Shown: one piece after another, positions 25,830 through 34,327 of the stretch
Numbering within the stretch: position 1 is the first letter of the stretch
How the letters are laid out: the number at the start of each line of letters is the position of its first letter
Assembly (NCBI GenBank): GCA_003050565.1
Contig: PEBW01000005.1
Span: 62,001 to 126,000 of the forward strand
From: Brockia lithotrophica
Lineage (GTDB): Bacteria; Bacillota; Bacilli; Thermicanales; DSM-22653
Direction of reading: 5' to 3'
DNA length: 64,000 nucleotides
The notes under the pieces: generated by a model
Told to the model about the DNA's origin: nothing
Database searches by the model: none
What the model saw: only the letters and a program-made list of their open reading frames with translations
Program-made: the position numbers and the translations under genes

Positions 25830-26654
25830 TTGGAGCGAAACCCTTCTTCCCCGCCCCTCGCAAAAAAGGACCCGAGTTCCTGGCCGCCCCTGGGTTGGCG
25901 CTGGGAATACTACCACGCCCTTCTCGAGCTCGTTCCGGACGACCTCGTCGTCGACGAGGTGCTCGTAGGCCTTCACTGGACGCTCGTGCGCAGCGGCGAC
26001 CGCGTGGGCATGTCCATGACGTACCGCGAAGGAGAAGTTTCCGTACCGCAGGCGGGGGACTTTGCCGGTAAGCCCTTGCGCGAGGTGGCACGGCTCGTTC
26101 TGTCCTGGAACTTCGTCGAAGCGGCCATCGGCGTGGCGGCCATCGGCGCCGGGGTAAACACGCGCGAGCGCGTCGAATCCCTCCTCGGACACTCTCTGGA
26201 AGCCTACGACCCGAAGAGCGCCTTCGACGCCTTGCGCGAGAAGCTCCGCGGGAAAAAGGTGGCCGTCGTCGGGCACTTCCCGGGCATCGAAGAACTGCGG
26301 GAAGACGTGGAGCTCACGATCTTCGAACGCGTACCCCTCCCGGGAGACACCCCCGATCCGGCGGCAGAGTACCTCATGGCCGAGCAGGATGCCGTGTTCC
26401 TTACCGCCTCGACCCTGGTGAACAAAACCTTCCCCCGGATGCTCGAGCTCGCCCGCGAGAAGTTCCTCGTCCTCGTCGGGCCGAGCACGCCCATGCACCC
26501 GCTCCTCTACACGTGGGGCGTGGACGTCCTCGCGGGGCTCGTCGTCCTCGACCCCGATCGCGTCTGGCGTATCGCCCAAGAAGGCGGCCACCGCAGGCTC
26601 TTCCGAGAAGGCGCCTTCCGCGTCAACGTCCCGCGCCACGGCGGAGGTCTGTAG
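25830..26654 (+). CDS. DUF4213/DUF364 family protein linked to molybdate uptake
   Basis: Family related to a putative heavy-metal-binding enolase-N-like plus Rossmann-like arrangement (DUF4213 followed by DUF364). Seen: VVDEVLVGLHWTLVRSGDRV, VEAAIGVAAIGAGVNT, KKVAVVGHFPGIEELRED, FLTASTLVNKTFPRML and LVLVGPSTPMHPLLYTWGVD. Soluble, 274 residues. TTG 25830 lies 13 bases after the modA stop, with AGGGGATA upstream, so it is co-transcribed. Family members often sit with molybdate, tungstate or iron ABC genes, and a chelating or cofactor role is suspected but unproven. Confidence 0.8.
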   Translation: MERNPSSPPLAKKDPSSWPPLGWRWEYYHALLELVPDDLVVDEVLVGLHWTLVRSGDRVGMSMTYREGEVSVPQAGDFAGKPLREVARLVLSWNFVEAAIGVAAIGAGVNTRERVESLLGHSLEAYDPKSAFDALREKLRGKKVAVVGHFPGIEELREDVELTIFERVPLPGDTPDPAAEYLMAEQDAVFLTASTLVNKTFPRMLELAREKFLVLVGPSTPMHPLLYTWGVDVLAGLVVLDPDRVWRIAQEGGHRRLFREGAFRVNVPRHGGGL

Positions 26655-26757
26655 CTGCCGCACGCTACGATAGAATACGCCTCTTCCGGCGTAGACGGGC
26701 TCGTAACCTCGTGGATGTTTACCCGGCCCCCTCTCGACTTTTCCGTAGAAATGGAGC

Positions 26758-26802
26758 GGGCGTGAGTTCGATCCGGAAGCTCACCGGATTCGCCTCACGC
26801 CC
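26758..26802. other. Two-tier hairpin in a convergent gap
   Basis: Outer stem GGGCGTGAG / CTCACGCCC (9 of 9) encloses a second stem ATCCGG / CCGGAT. No T run follows on either strand. Nearby is a palindrome ACCCTT-TC-AAGGGT (26893-26906). The gap 26655-26915 contains no gene. Confidence 0.6.
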
Positions 26803-26915
26803 GAGCGGAAAAGCGAAGTTCATTTCGGAAGCGCGTTTGCCCCTTCCCCCAGGGATGATCAAGAGGCTTACGCGGGGCCGCCGGGAAAGCCCACCCTTTC
26901 AAGGGTAGGAGGAAA

Positions 26916-28106
26916 TCACAGCTGCCGCACCGTATACCCTTTCTTCCGAAAGATCTCCACCAGCCCGTCCGGCCCTACGACGTGCGCGGCACCTACGGCG
27001 ACGAAGAGAGGTCTTCCGCCCGTTTGGAGGAGCTTCTCGATGCTCTGGGCCATTGCTTGGTTGCGTTCCACGATGACCTTTTGGTAGTACGTTTCGAGCG
27101 CCTGACTCTTCCCTCGGTAGCCGTCTACGGCCGACCGCGCCAGCGCGGCGGCGTCACCGGTGCGCAAAAATTCGTGCAAATATTCCATCTCTTGGCGGTA
27201 GACAGAGTCGTCTCGCGAGAGCTCCTTTCGAAAGATCTCCGCGTAGACGTCGTCGGGCAGAGTCGAAAGGAGCTCCATCTGCGCCGAAGCGCCTTCGAGA
27301 GAACGAACGGGCTTTTCGCGTCTCTTGGCTTCTTGGATGAGGACGACGTCGACCCCGTAGGCGGCACTGAAGTCCTTCAGCGAAGAGAGCCGCGCTTGGG
27401 AGATGGCCATGTAGAGGTACCATGGTTTAAAAGAATCTTGGACGAGCACGGTGCTCCCCCGATTGCGGGACTTGAACTCCTCGATCTTTTGCACGACATC
27501 CTCGGGCAACACGTCGCGGTACGTACGCCCATCCGTGTACATCCCGTCCAGGGTATACCTCACCGCCGTGAGCTGTTCGCCGAGAGAGCTCACGTCCGCC
27601 TCCACGGCGAGGGCGTACGACTCTTCAAATGCCTTCCTCACATCTGCCGAAAGAGGGTACATCTCGCGTTTGGCGACGTGAATTGTGCCCATGAGGTAGA
27701 CGGTCCGCCCATCCTTCTTCGCTTCAAAGACGAGACCTCGGTTGCCCTGCGCGTTCCCCTCGACAAAGGGGCGCACCGCTTCGCGCTTCGTACCGCCGCC
27801 GAGAAGTCCGTCCTGAAGATCGGAAAAGCCACCAGAGTCGGATTCTTCGCCGCCGAGAAGTCCGCTCAAAAGATCGGAAAGCCCGCCGGTAGGGTCCTCA
27901 CTCGCGGACGAACGGCCTTCCTTCTTCGGGCTACCCGAATCCTTCGTCCGATCGGAAGGGCTCGCGTCCTTCGCCTGCGAGCGCAATTCTTCCAGGAGTG
28001 CCTGCGAAGTGGCCTTACCGTCCTGAGGAGGTGCGGGAGAATTTGCGCAACCGACGACAGACAAAAGCACGAGAAGGGCCAAAGCCGCCGCGAGCAGGCG
28101 GCGCAC
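26916..28106 (-). CDS. TraB/PrgY/GumN-family lipoprotein
   Basis: Exported lipoprotein of the TraB family (Tiki/GumN-like metalloprotease fold, function in bacteria poorly known). Signal peptide LLAAALALLVLLSVVGC with lipobox VVGC, then a hydrophilic linker containing two copies of a short motif (GGLSDLLSGLLGG and GGFSDLQDGLLGG). The TraB domain follows: VYLMGTIHVAKREMYPLSAD (GxxH), FEESYALAVEADVSS, DVVLIQEAKRREKPVRSLEG and RPLFVAVGAAHVVGPDGLVE (GxxH near the end). GTG 28106 is chosen for GGAGGGGAAGGT in front; the frame is open to 28148. It separates yqeH from the mod island. Confidence 0.85.
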   Translation of the reverse strand: MRRLLAAALALLVLLSVVGCANSPAPPQDGKATSQALLEELRSQAKDASPSDRTKDSGSPKKEGRSSASEDPTGGLSDLLSGLLGGEESDSGGFSDLQDGLLGGGTKREAVRPFVEGNAQGNRGLVFEAKKDGRTVYLMGTIHVAKREMYPLSADVRKAFEESYALAVEADVSSLGEQLTAVRYTLDGMYTDGRTYRDVLPEDVVQKIEEFKSRNRGSTVLVQDSFKPWYLYMAISQARLSSLKDFSAAYGVDVVLIQEAKRREKPVRSLEGASAQMELLSTLPDDVYAEIFRKELSRDDSVYRQEMEYLHEFLRTGDAAALARSAVDGYRGKSQALETYYQKVIVERNQAMAQSIEKLLQTGGRPLFVAVGAAHVVGPDGLVEIFRKKGYTVRQL

Positions 28107-28265
28107 ACCTTCCCCTCCGACGATCATCCCTCCGCCCCCTTGGAGCACTTTCTACCACTTCTTCGTATCGAACATTGTACATCACCCGGGGGTAGAGGAA
28201 TGTGAAGTTTTGATTAAAGCCAGAAATACCGACTTCTTGTTTTTGCAATCTCTTCCTCCACATCG

Positions 28266-29402
28266 TCACACGATCGCCTCGCGGACGTACACGCGGACGC
28301 CTTCCGGGACGTGGACGACGAATTCTCCGGGCTGTCCGTGTTGCACGACCCAACCTACGCTTCCCACGGCGATGTCGCGCTTTGCCGTTGACGGCGACAA
28401 GGTGAGGAGGGTGCGTTCGCGCAGGGCGAAGCGTTCTGCGCGGTCGCGCGCAGGAGGGAAGAGGAGCTCTCCCACGTGGCGGGCGTACAGTTCGTCGGCG
28501 CGGGCGAGCTTCGTCCGGTGTACCCGAATACGCGACGAGGCGTAGACGACGAGGGGCTGCGGCGGGCCCGACACGAAGTCCACGCGCACGAGCCCGCCGA
28601 GGAAGATCGTCTGCCCCGGGTCGCGGAGCTGGTACACCCGCGGACGAATTTCTTCCTGCGGGACGAGGAGCTTCAGCTCCTCCGGCAACAGGCGAGGAGC
28701 GATCGTACTTTGGGGAAGCGCACCCGGCGTATCGTAGAGGACGATGCCACCGCGAAGGTCCATGCGAACGACGCTGAGCGTCGTCCCGGGAAACGGGGAA
28801 ACCGTGAGAGGAATGGGCGGGGAACTCGGGTCGGAAGTGCTCGGCGCGAGTACCTCCCGCAGGGCGTTGAGGAGGGTGGACTTTCCGGCGTTGGCCACAC
28901 CTACGGCGGCAAAGGTCCGGAACTTCCCCGCAAACCGTTCCACAGCGGCGACGAGCGACTCGATGTTTCTTCGGCGCTTGGCCGAAAGGAGGATGACGTC
29001 TACGGGGTCGAGGCCGAACTCCCGCGCCCGGCGCTCGAGCCACCGCGCGACGCGCTCCCGCCGGACCGACCGGGGAAGGAGGTCCTCCTTGTTCCCCACG
29101 AGGAGGACGGGGTGGTGCGGCCCGCGGGGGAGGGAAAGCCCAAGACCTGCTTCCACGTCCAGGAGGTCGACGACGAGGAGGAGGACGACCTTTTGCTTGG
29201 CCAAGGAGGCGGCGGCTTCCGCGAAGTCCTCGGAACTCAGGCGGATGGCCGTCGGATCTCCGTAGTGGAGCATGCGAAAACAGCGCATGCACAGAGCCCG
29301 TGGGTCGTCCCACTTTTCCGGAGGAAGGTACCCGCGGGCGTGGGGGTCGGTCGTCTGCAGCGGTGCCCCGCAACCGGGGCAGAGGCGGACTTCGGCAGAC
29401 AC
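28266..29402 (-). CDS. yqeH: Ribosome-biogenesis GTPase YqeH
   Basis: Circularly permuted GTPase needed for 30S subunit assembly. N-terminal zinc finger CPGCG ... CMRC, then G4 LLVGNKEDLLP, G5 ILLSAKRRR, G1 VGVANAGKSTLLNAL, the switch FPGTTLSVV and G3 YDTPGAL, in the permuted order that defines the family. C-terminal domain about 100 residues. GTG 29402 follows GAGGAGG that overlaps the yqeG stop; the open frame to 29804 runs antisense-like through yqeG and is rejected. Order yqeG-yqeH as in Bacillus. Confidence 0.95.
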   Translation of the reverse strand: MSAEVRLCPGCGAPLQTTDPHARGYLPPEKWDDPRALCMRCFRMLHYGDPTAIRLSSEDFAEAAASLAKQKVVLLLVVDLLDVEAGLGLSLPRGPHHPVLLVGNKEDLLPRSVRRERVARWLERRAREFGLDPVDVILLSAKRRRNIESLVAAVERFAGKFRTFAAVGVANAGKSTLLNALREVLAPSTSDPSSPPIPLTVSPFPGTTLSVVRMDLRGGIVLYDTPGALPQSTIAPRLLPEELKLLVPQEEIRPRVYQLRDPGQTIFLGGLVRVDFVSGPPQPLVVYASSRIRVHRTKLARADELYARHVGELLFPPARDRAERFALRERTLLTLSPSTAKRDIAVGSVGWVVQHGQPGEFVVHVPEGVRVYVREAIV

Positions 29403-29407
29403 GACGC

Positions 29408-30079
29408 TCACTCCTCCTCGGGCCACAAACCGAGCCGTTCGAGCAGGCGGCGAATTCGGCGTTCGAAAAAGCGGTTTGCGCGCGTGTGCGGGCCGTCCGT
29501 CGGCACGACGGGGCGGACGAGAAAAGCGCGCATTCCCACGCGGTGTGCGCCCCAGACGTCCGTGAGGAGCTGATCGCCGACGACGACGCACGCTTCGGGA
29601 GGAAGGCCGATCCGGCGCAAGGCGCGCACAAATCCGGCACGCAAGGGCTTGCGCGCCGAAGAAACGTAAGGAATGCCGAGCTCCCGCAGCGCGTTTTCCA
29701 CGCGCATCGTGTGGTTGTTGGAGATCACGCACACGGAAAGTCCCCGCGCGCGGGCCGCCTCGAGCCAAGCACGGTGGGCGTCCGGGATGTCCGAAGAGTT
29801 CCACGGGAGGAGGGTGTTGTCCAAATCCACGAGTACCCCGCGCACGCCCTCCCGCACGAGCTCTTCGAGGTCGACGTTTGCGAGAGAATCGGCGATGCGG
29901 TCGGGAACGAAGTTCCCGAACAACTTCCGCACGAGGACGCGTCCTTCCCGGGCAGGCGGGAGGGAGTCCCGTTCCGAGAGACGTCGGACGGTCCGTGCCG
30001 CGCCGCGCCGTGCGAAATCGTGTTCCCCTTCCCCTCGCCCGATCCGAACTGCACCCCTTTCCGGCACCTCACGCTCCAT
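29408..30079 (-). CDS. yqeG: YqeG family HAD-type phosphatase
   Basis: HAD-superfamily IIIA phosphatase. Motif I GVLVDLDNTLLPW (DxDNT), motif II VISNN, Lys in ARKPLRAGFVRAL and motif III VVGDQLLTDVWGAHRVGM. Typical length is about 170 residues; ATG 30079, with a near ideal GGAGG 6 bases away, adds about 50 Arg/Glu-rich residues before VRKLFGNFVPDRIADSLANV. The extension is supported by the ribosome site but looks unstructured. Just upstream of yqeH. Confidence 0.92.
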   Translation of the reverse strand: MEREVPERGAVRIGRGEGEHDFARRGAARTVRRLSERDSLPPAREGRVLVRKLFGNFVPDRIADSLANVDLEELVREGVRGVLVDLDNTLLPWNSSDIPDAHRAWLEAARARGLSVCVISNNHTMRVENALRELGIPYVSSARKPLRAGFVRALRRIGLPPEACVVVGDQLLTDVWGAHRVGMRAFLVRPVVPTDGPHTRANRFFERRIRRLLERLGLWPEEE

Positions 30080-30209
30080 AGAAGACCTCCGTTTCTTCCC
30101 CGAAGTGTCCGGGCGACGCGCGCTCACGGGCCGAGAAAACAAAGAAATTCCCGGGAATCGGCGAAAAACGAAACCGTCTCCGGCAAACAAAAAGAAAAAG
30201 ACAAAGACA

Positions 30210-31559
30210 TTACCGGGACTCGGGAGGGAAAAACACCCGAGGGGAAAAGGACTCTCGGCACGAAGGATCATCTCCTCCTTCTCCCCCTCGACCGTCCAAG
30301 ATCGGAAAAACGTCCCCCGACCTTTCGGCTGCGGAAAAGCCCTCCTCCTCCCACAGGTCGTCGAGCTCCAGATCGAGAAGAGGAGCCTCCCCCGAGCCGT
30401 AGAGGACGTGCTCTTCGGCATATGGCCAGACGATCCGGACCGCCTCAAGGGCCGCACGCAGGCGGCGCGGATCGGGGACACCGCGGTACGGGCGGGCGGC
30501 AAACTCCGCGATCTGGTGCAGGAGGTCTTCGGACGTGCGGGCGAGGCGCGCCACGCCGGCCGCATCGAGAAGTCTCGCGTTTTCCTCTTCGTGTCCCGCC
30601 AGCGGGCGGTAGAGAAAGATGGGCAAGCCCAACGCCCACGCTTCGGCGACCGAGAGACCGCCGGCCTTGGTGACGAGGAGGTCGGCCTCCTGCATGAGGC
30701 GGTGTACTTCCTCTACGAACCCGTACACCAGGAGGGGACTCCTCAGCCGCTCTCGAAACTCCGAAAGCGCGCGGTAGAGCTCGTCGTTTCGTCCCGCAAC
30801 GACGTGAACCTCCTTGGCAAAGGGCAAGCGGTCGAGGGAGAGGAGGAGTTCGGGGAGGGAATCGAGCATCCCCAACCCGCCACCCATGAAGAGAAGGCGC
30901 AACGGTCGCTCGGCGCTCCCCGGGGAAAGGGAGAGCCGAAGAGGCGCAGCCGCATCCGCGTTCCAGAATTGCGCGCGAAGGGGAAGTCCGGTGGCAAACG
31001 CGCGGGAAGCCGGGAAGCCGAAGGTCTTCAGGACTTCTATTCCCTCGCGGGAGCCGACGAGGTAGAGGTCGTTGGCCGGGTGTACCCAAAACGGGTGCAC
31101 GGCGTAGTCCGTGACGACGGTGACGAGGGGGGCGAGGAGCTCCCCCCGCGCCCGAAGCTCGGCGAGTTCCTGGGTGGCGAGAAAGTGCGTAGAGATCACG
31201 AGGTCCGGAGAAAGGTCGCGCAGGCGGGCCAGGAGGGGGCTCCGACCCGCAAGGCGCACGAAGGCGAGCATTTCGCGAAAGAGAAGTTTTTGCGGGGCGC
31301 CCACGGCGTATACGGTTCGGTACGCGGAAGGCACGTACCTGAGGGCGAAGTAAAAGATCCTTTGGAGGAGCCGGTGAAAGCGCGGATGTACGCGCTCCAT
31401 GAAATCCTCCACGACGACGTCTGCTTCGGGATGGAGCGCGCGGACGGCTTCCGCCATGGCTTCGGCGGCGCTCCGATGCCCGTAGCCGTAGGCCGCGTAG
31501 ACGATCCAGACGCGCCGGATGAGCGGCGACCGCGCGCGGGCGACGCTCTCTCCCTTCAT
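30210..31559 (-). CDS. MGDG-synthase / UgtP-like glycosyltransferase (GT28)
   Basis: Membrane-associated glycosyltransferase of the MurG/UgtP type, likely acting on diacylglycerol or a related lipid. N-terminal domain VWIVYAAYGYGHRSAAEAMA (the galactolipid-synthase pattern GxGH) and DVVVEDFMERVHPRFHRLLQ; C-terminal domain with LLFMGGGLGML, DLLVTKAGGLSVAEAWALGL (donor-binding) and GHEEENARLL. An acidic tail of about 60 residues follows. ATG overlaps the upstream deacetylase stop (ATGA). The pairing with a deacetylase/YkoP-like protein recalls the Bacillus ykoN-ykoP locus. Confidence 0.9.
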   Translation of the reverse strand: MKGESVARARSPLIRRVWIVYAAYGYGHRSAAEAMAEAVRALHPEADVVVEDFMERVHPRFHRLLQRIFYFALRYVPSAYRTVYAVGAPQKLLFREMLAFVRLAGRSPLLARLRDLSPDLVISTHFLATQELAELRARGELLAPLVTVVTDYAVHPFWVHPANDLYLVGSREGIEVLKTFGFPASRAFATGLPLRAQFWNADAAAPLRLSLSPGSAERPLRLLFMGGGLGMLDSLPELLLSLDRLPFAKEVHVVAGRNDELYRALSEFRERLRSPLLVYGFVEEVHRLMQEADLLVTKAGGLSVAEAWALGLPIFLYRPLAGHEEENARLLDAAGVARLARTSEDLLHQIAEFAARPYRGVPDPRRLRAALEAVRIVWPYAEEHVLYGSGEAPLLDLELDDLWEEEGFSAAERSGDVFPILDGRGGEGGDDPSCRESFSPRVFFPPESR

Positions 31560-32977
31560 CCCCGTGTCCCCCCTTTCTCCGAAAGCTCCCCCGCTCTCGC
31601 CTCCCCCGTGTGCGGCCTCTCTCCCCCTTCCCTCTCCCCTTCCGGCTCTCCTTCCCGCTTTGGCTTCGCAGAAGTACGAACGCCGTAGCGGGCGTCGAGC
31701 TCTCGGCGGGAGAGGACGACCCAGCGGGGGCTCACGTCCCCCCCCTCGCGCAGACGCCTCATGCCGTCGGGGTGCAAAAGCCCGAGGAGCCCGAGCATGT
31801 AGGCTCCGGATACGCGCTCCCAGAGCGTGTCCTGCGAGGGTAAGACGTGAAAGCCGAAGGCGCGGATCCCCCGGTGCAATGCGGAGAGGCCGTACACTCC
31901 TCGCACGTCGGGGGCGTTTTCCGCGATGTAGTGCGCGAGGAGCGCGAGAGATTGATCGCCGAGGCGTTTGAGCTGGACCACGGACCGCAAGGTAGAACCT
32001 TCGTTTCGGAGGGCGGAAAAGAGGAGCTCGTTGTTGAAGTGCAGGTTAAACGCCGGATCCCCGGGGGAAAGCAGGGTTTCCCCACGAACGACGAGCGGCG
32101 GACCGGAGTACGGTCTCCGTTCGAGGTACAAAAGCCCGTCCGTTCCGAGAAGCGGCGTGTAGCGAAACACGGCGTGGTGGAGGCGTTCGAAGGCGAAGTA
32201 CAGGTGGTGGCGAAAAAGGCGAGGGGGGTCGAGGATCCGTTCCCCGCGCGCCGCCGCCGCGAGGCCTTCGCCGAGCGTGGAAAAGCGAAACGAAACGCCG
32301 GCCTCCCGGAGAAGGGTCAGCGCGGCGTCGAGGGCGGCCAAGGTCCGACCCGGAGCATCGGGGTCGGCGCCGAACGTCCGCCCAGAGTCGTGCAAAAGGA
32401 CGATCTCACCGGCGGAAACGCGCGAAAGGAAGCGCCACTTGAGCCAGCGAACGGTCCGCGAAGCCTGCCAATCGTACATCGTGAGCGACCAAAAGACGAC
32501 CGTGAACCTCTTCCGCAGAAGGAAGTAGTCCAGAAGACCGAGAGCACCCCAGGGGGGACGGTAGAGCGTAGGGCGCTTGCCGGTGATTTCTTCCACGACG
32601 CGCGCCGCTTCTTCTACGCCGCGTGCGGTTCTCCATGGTAGGGAGAAAAAATTCAGCGTGTGCCGAAAGTTGTGGATTCCGATTTCGTGCCCCGCGTCGG
32701 CAATCTGCCGCAGGACTTCCGGGTAGCGCGCCGCGCGCTCGCCCACGACGAAAAAAGTTGCCCGCGCTCCGTGGCGCGCGAGGACTTCCAAAAGCCGGGG
32801 AGTGAACTCGGGATCCGGCCCGTCGTCGAACGTGAGGAAGACGGCTCCCGGGACCCGGAGGCGGTGTAGCCCGCCGCGCCGGAGGAGGCGAAACCAGACG
32901 AGCGAGAGAAGGACGTACAGCGCATAGAGGAGGAGGAAATACGCAATACCCTTTCCGAAAGCCGGGATCCACGACAA
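31556..32977 (-). CDS. Membrane-anchored polysaccharide deacetylase with YkoP-like C-terminal domain
   Basis: Carbohydrate esterase family 4 enzyme facing the cell surface. One N-terminal anchor (AYFLLLYALYVLLSLVWFRL), then CE4 motifs: FLTFDDGPDPEFTPRL, HEIGIHNFRHT, TLYRPPWGALG and IVLLHDSGR. After about residue 270 is a second domain (HLYFAFERLHHAVFRYTPLL, SALHRGIRAFGFHVLP) of the kind seen in YkoP. Start: TTG 32977 follows GGGGGGAGCGGAC and gives a clean anchor; TTG 33007 right after the MFS stop has no ribosome site. Middle gene of an MFS-deacetylase-glycosyltransferase operon. Confidence 0.87.
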   Translation of the reverse strand: MSWIPAFGKGIAYFLLLYALYVLLSLVWFRLLRRGGLHRLRVPGAVFLTFDDGPDPEFTPRLLEVLARHGARATFFVVGERAARYPEVLRQIADAGHEIGIHNFRHTLNFFSLPWRTARGVEEAARVVEEITGKRPTLYRPPWGALGLLDYFLLRKRFTVVFWSLTMYDWQASRTVRWLKWRFLSRVSAGEIVLLHDSGRTFGADPDAPGRTLAALDAALTLLREAGVSFRFSTLGEGLAAAARGERILDPPRLFRHHLYFAFERLHHAVFRYTPLLGTDGLLYLERRPYSGPPLVVRGETLLSPGDPAFNLHFNNELLFSALRNEGSTLRSVVQLKRLGDQSLALLAHYIAENAPDVRGVYGLSALHRGIRAFGFHVLPSQDTLWERVSGAYMLGLLGLLHPDGMRRLREGGDVSPRWVVLSRRELDARYGVRTSAKPKREGEPEGEREGGERPHTGEARAGELSEKGGTRG

Positions 32978-33009
32978 GTCCGCTCCCCCCAATCGCCCCG
33001 TCTCCAAGC

Positions 33010-34263
33010 TCAGCGCACGCGATCCGAAGAGCTATCCCAAAAGGCAGGAGGGTGAAGTGGGGCAAATAGGTAGAAAAAGACGAGGCTCAAGAGCATCATA
33101 CCACTGATGAGGACGACGTTGGGCGTGGTGAGGCGATCGGCGAGGAAACCCCCGAGCCCGGAACCGAGCATGAGGCCGAGCCCTTCCAGAGTGGAAAAGA
33201 GTCCCCAACCCACGCCCTTGTGGTTGGGGGGGACGTATTGGGCGAGGAGCGCATTCCATGCCGGCAAAAGCGCGGCGTAGCCGATCCCGAGAACCGCCGC
33301 CCAGAAAAGAAGCCTTTCGAGGGGTTGCGGCGTCGCCATGAAGAGGAGAGCGACGCCCATGAGGAAAAACCCGACGAGGAGAAATCCCCGCCGCCCCAGA
33401 CGGTCGGCGGCAATCCCCATGGGGATGAGCCCTCCGAGGGCCAAACCCCCGCCGACGAGGAGGAGGTACGAGTACGCATCGTACGGGAGCTTCTGGTATA
33501 CAGCAAGAAAGTTGGGAATTATGGGGATGAGCATGCCCGCAGCCACCGTCTGGAAGAGCATCCCCGGAAGTAAGGCGCGGATGCGACCAAACTGGTGGAC
33601 GAGGACGCGGAACTGTTCCCGGAGGAGGGGAGGACGATACGCCGGGTGGCGAAAATCCCGAAGGAAGGCTACACTGAGAAGCGAAACCCCCCAAACTCCG
33701 AGGGCGACGTACAGGGGGGTTACGGACCCCCGCCCGATGAGGAAGTTGCTCAGGATCACCCCGCTTCCCGTGCCCAGAAGCCAAAAGGCGTACAGGATTC
33801 CCATTTGGGCACTCCGGCGTTCTTCCTCTACGGATCCCATCGCAAGCAACCACACGGGAGAAATCCCGAAGCCAAAGAGGGTCGCCGATAGGATAAAGAG
33901 CCAAGCGTCGCGGGCAAAGGGAAGCAAGACCAGCCCGAGGAAGGAGATGCCCATGAGCACCCCGAGGACGACGCGCGCCGGGAAGCGGTCGAGAAAAAAA
34001 CCCGCCGAAGATTTGGAGACGAGGTCCGCAAGGGAATGGGCGGTGACGGCGAGCCCCACCCACGTGAGGGACATTCCGAGGACGTTTTCCCCGTATATGA
34101 CGAGAAATGAAAGGACGATGAGCCCGCGGACAAATTCCGTGGCAAAGAGGAGAAAGGCGAGGTGAAAAAAATCCGAAGGATATCGTTTCGGCAAGGGCTT
34201 TCGCTCCCTCGTGCTCCGCAGTAACCGTGGGCCTCGGACTTTCCCGGGTCCTTTGGAGCTCAC
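33010..34263 (-). CDS. MFS transporter
   Basis: Major facilitator with about 12 membrane segments in two six-helix halves (first half FHLAFLLFATEFVRGLIVLS onward; second half ALLPGMLFQTVAAGMLIPII onward). The loop between helices 2 and 3 reads DLVSKSSAGFFLDRFPARVV and the equivalent in the second half GIAADRLGRRGFLLVG, the usual MFS Asp-Arg motifs. 417 residues. GTG 34263 follows GAGGAAAG. Substrate unknown; its operon suggests export of a lipid or glycan (inference only). Confidence 0.9.
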   Translation of the reverse strand: MSSKGPGKVRGPRLLRSTRERKPLPKRYPSDFFHLAFLLFATEFVRGLIVLSFLVIYGENVLGMSLTWVGLAVTAHSLADLVSKSSAGFFLDRFPARVVLGVLMGISFLGLVLLPFARDAWLFILSATLFGFGISPVWLLAMGSVEEERRSAQMGILYAFWLLGTGSGVILSNFLIGRGSVTPLYVALGVWGVSLLSVAFLRDFRHPAYRPPLLREQFRVLVHQFGRIRALLPGMLFQTVAAGMLIPIIPNFLAVYQKLPYDAYSYLLLVGGGLALGGLIPMGIAADRLGRRGFLLVGFFLMGVALLFMATPQPLERLLFWAAVLGIGYAALLPAWNALLAQYVPPNHKGVGWGLFSTLEGLGLMLGSGLGGFLADRLTTPNVVLISGMMLLSLVFFYLFAPLHPPAFWDSSSDRVR

Positions 34264-34286
34264 CTTTCCTCTGCCGTACCTCTCCG

Positions 34287-34315
34287 ATTATACCGGGTTT
34301 TCCCCCGAAGCGAAA
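34287..34315 (-). promoter_or_regulatory. Promoter of the MFS-deacetylase-glycosyltransferase operon
   Basis: Minus strand TATAAT (34287-34292) with TTTCGC (34310-34315) 17 bases upstream, 24 bases before the MFS start. Confidence 0.5.
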
Positions 34316-34327
34316 AGGAGGATCCGA

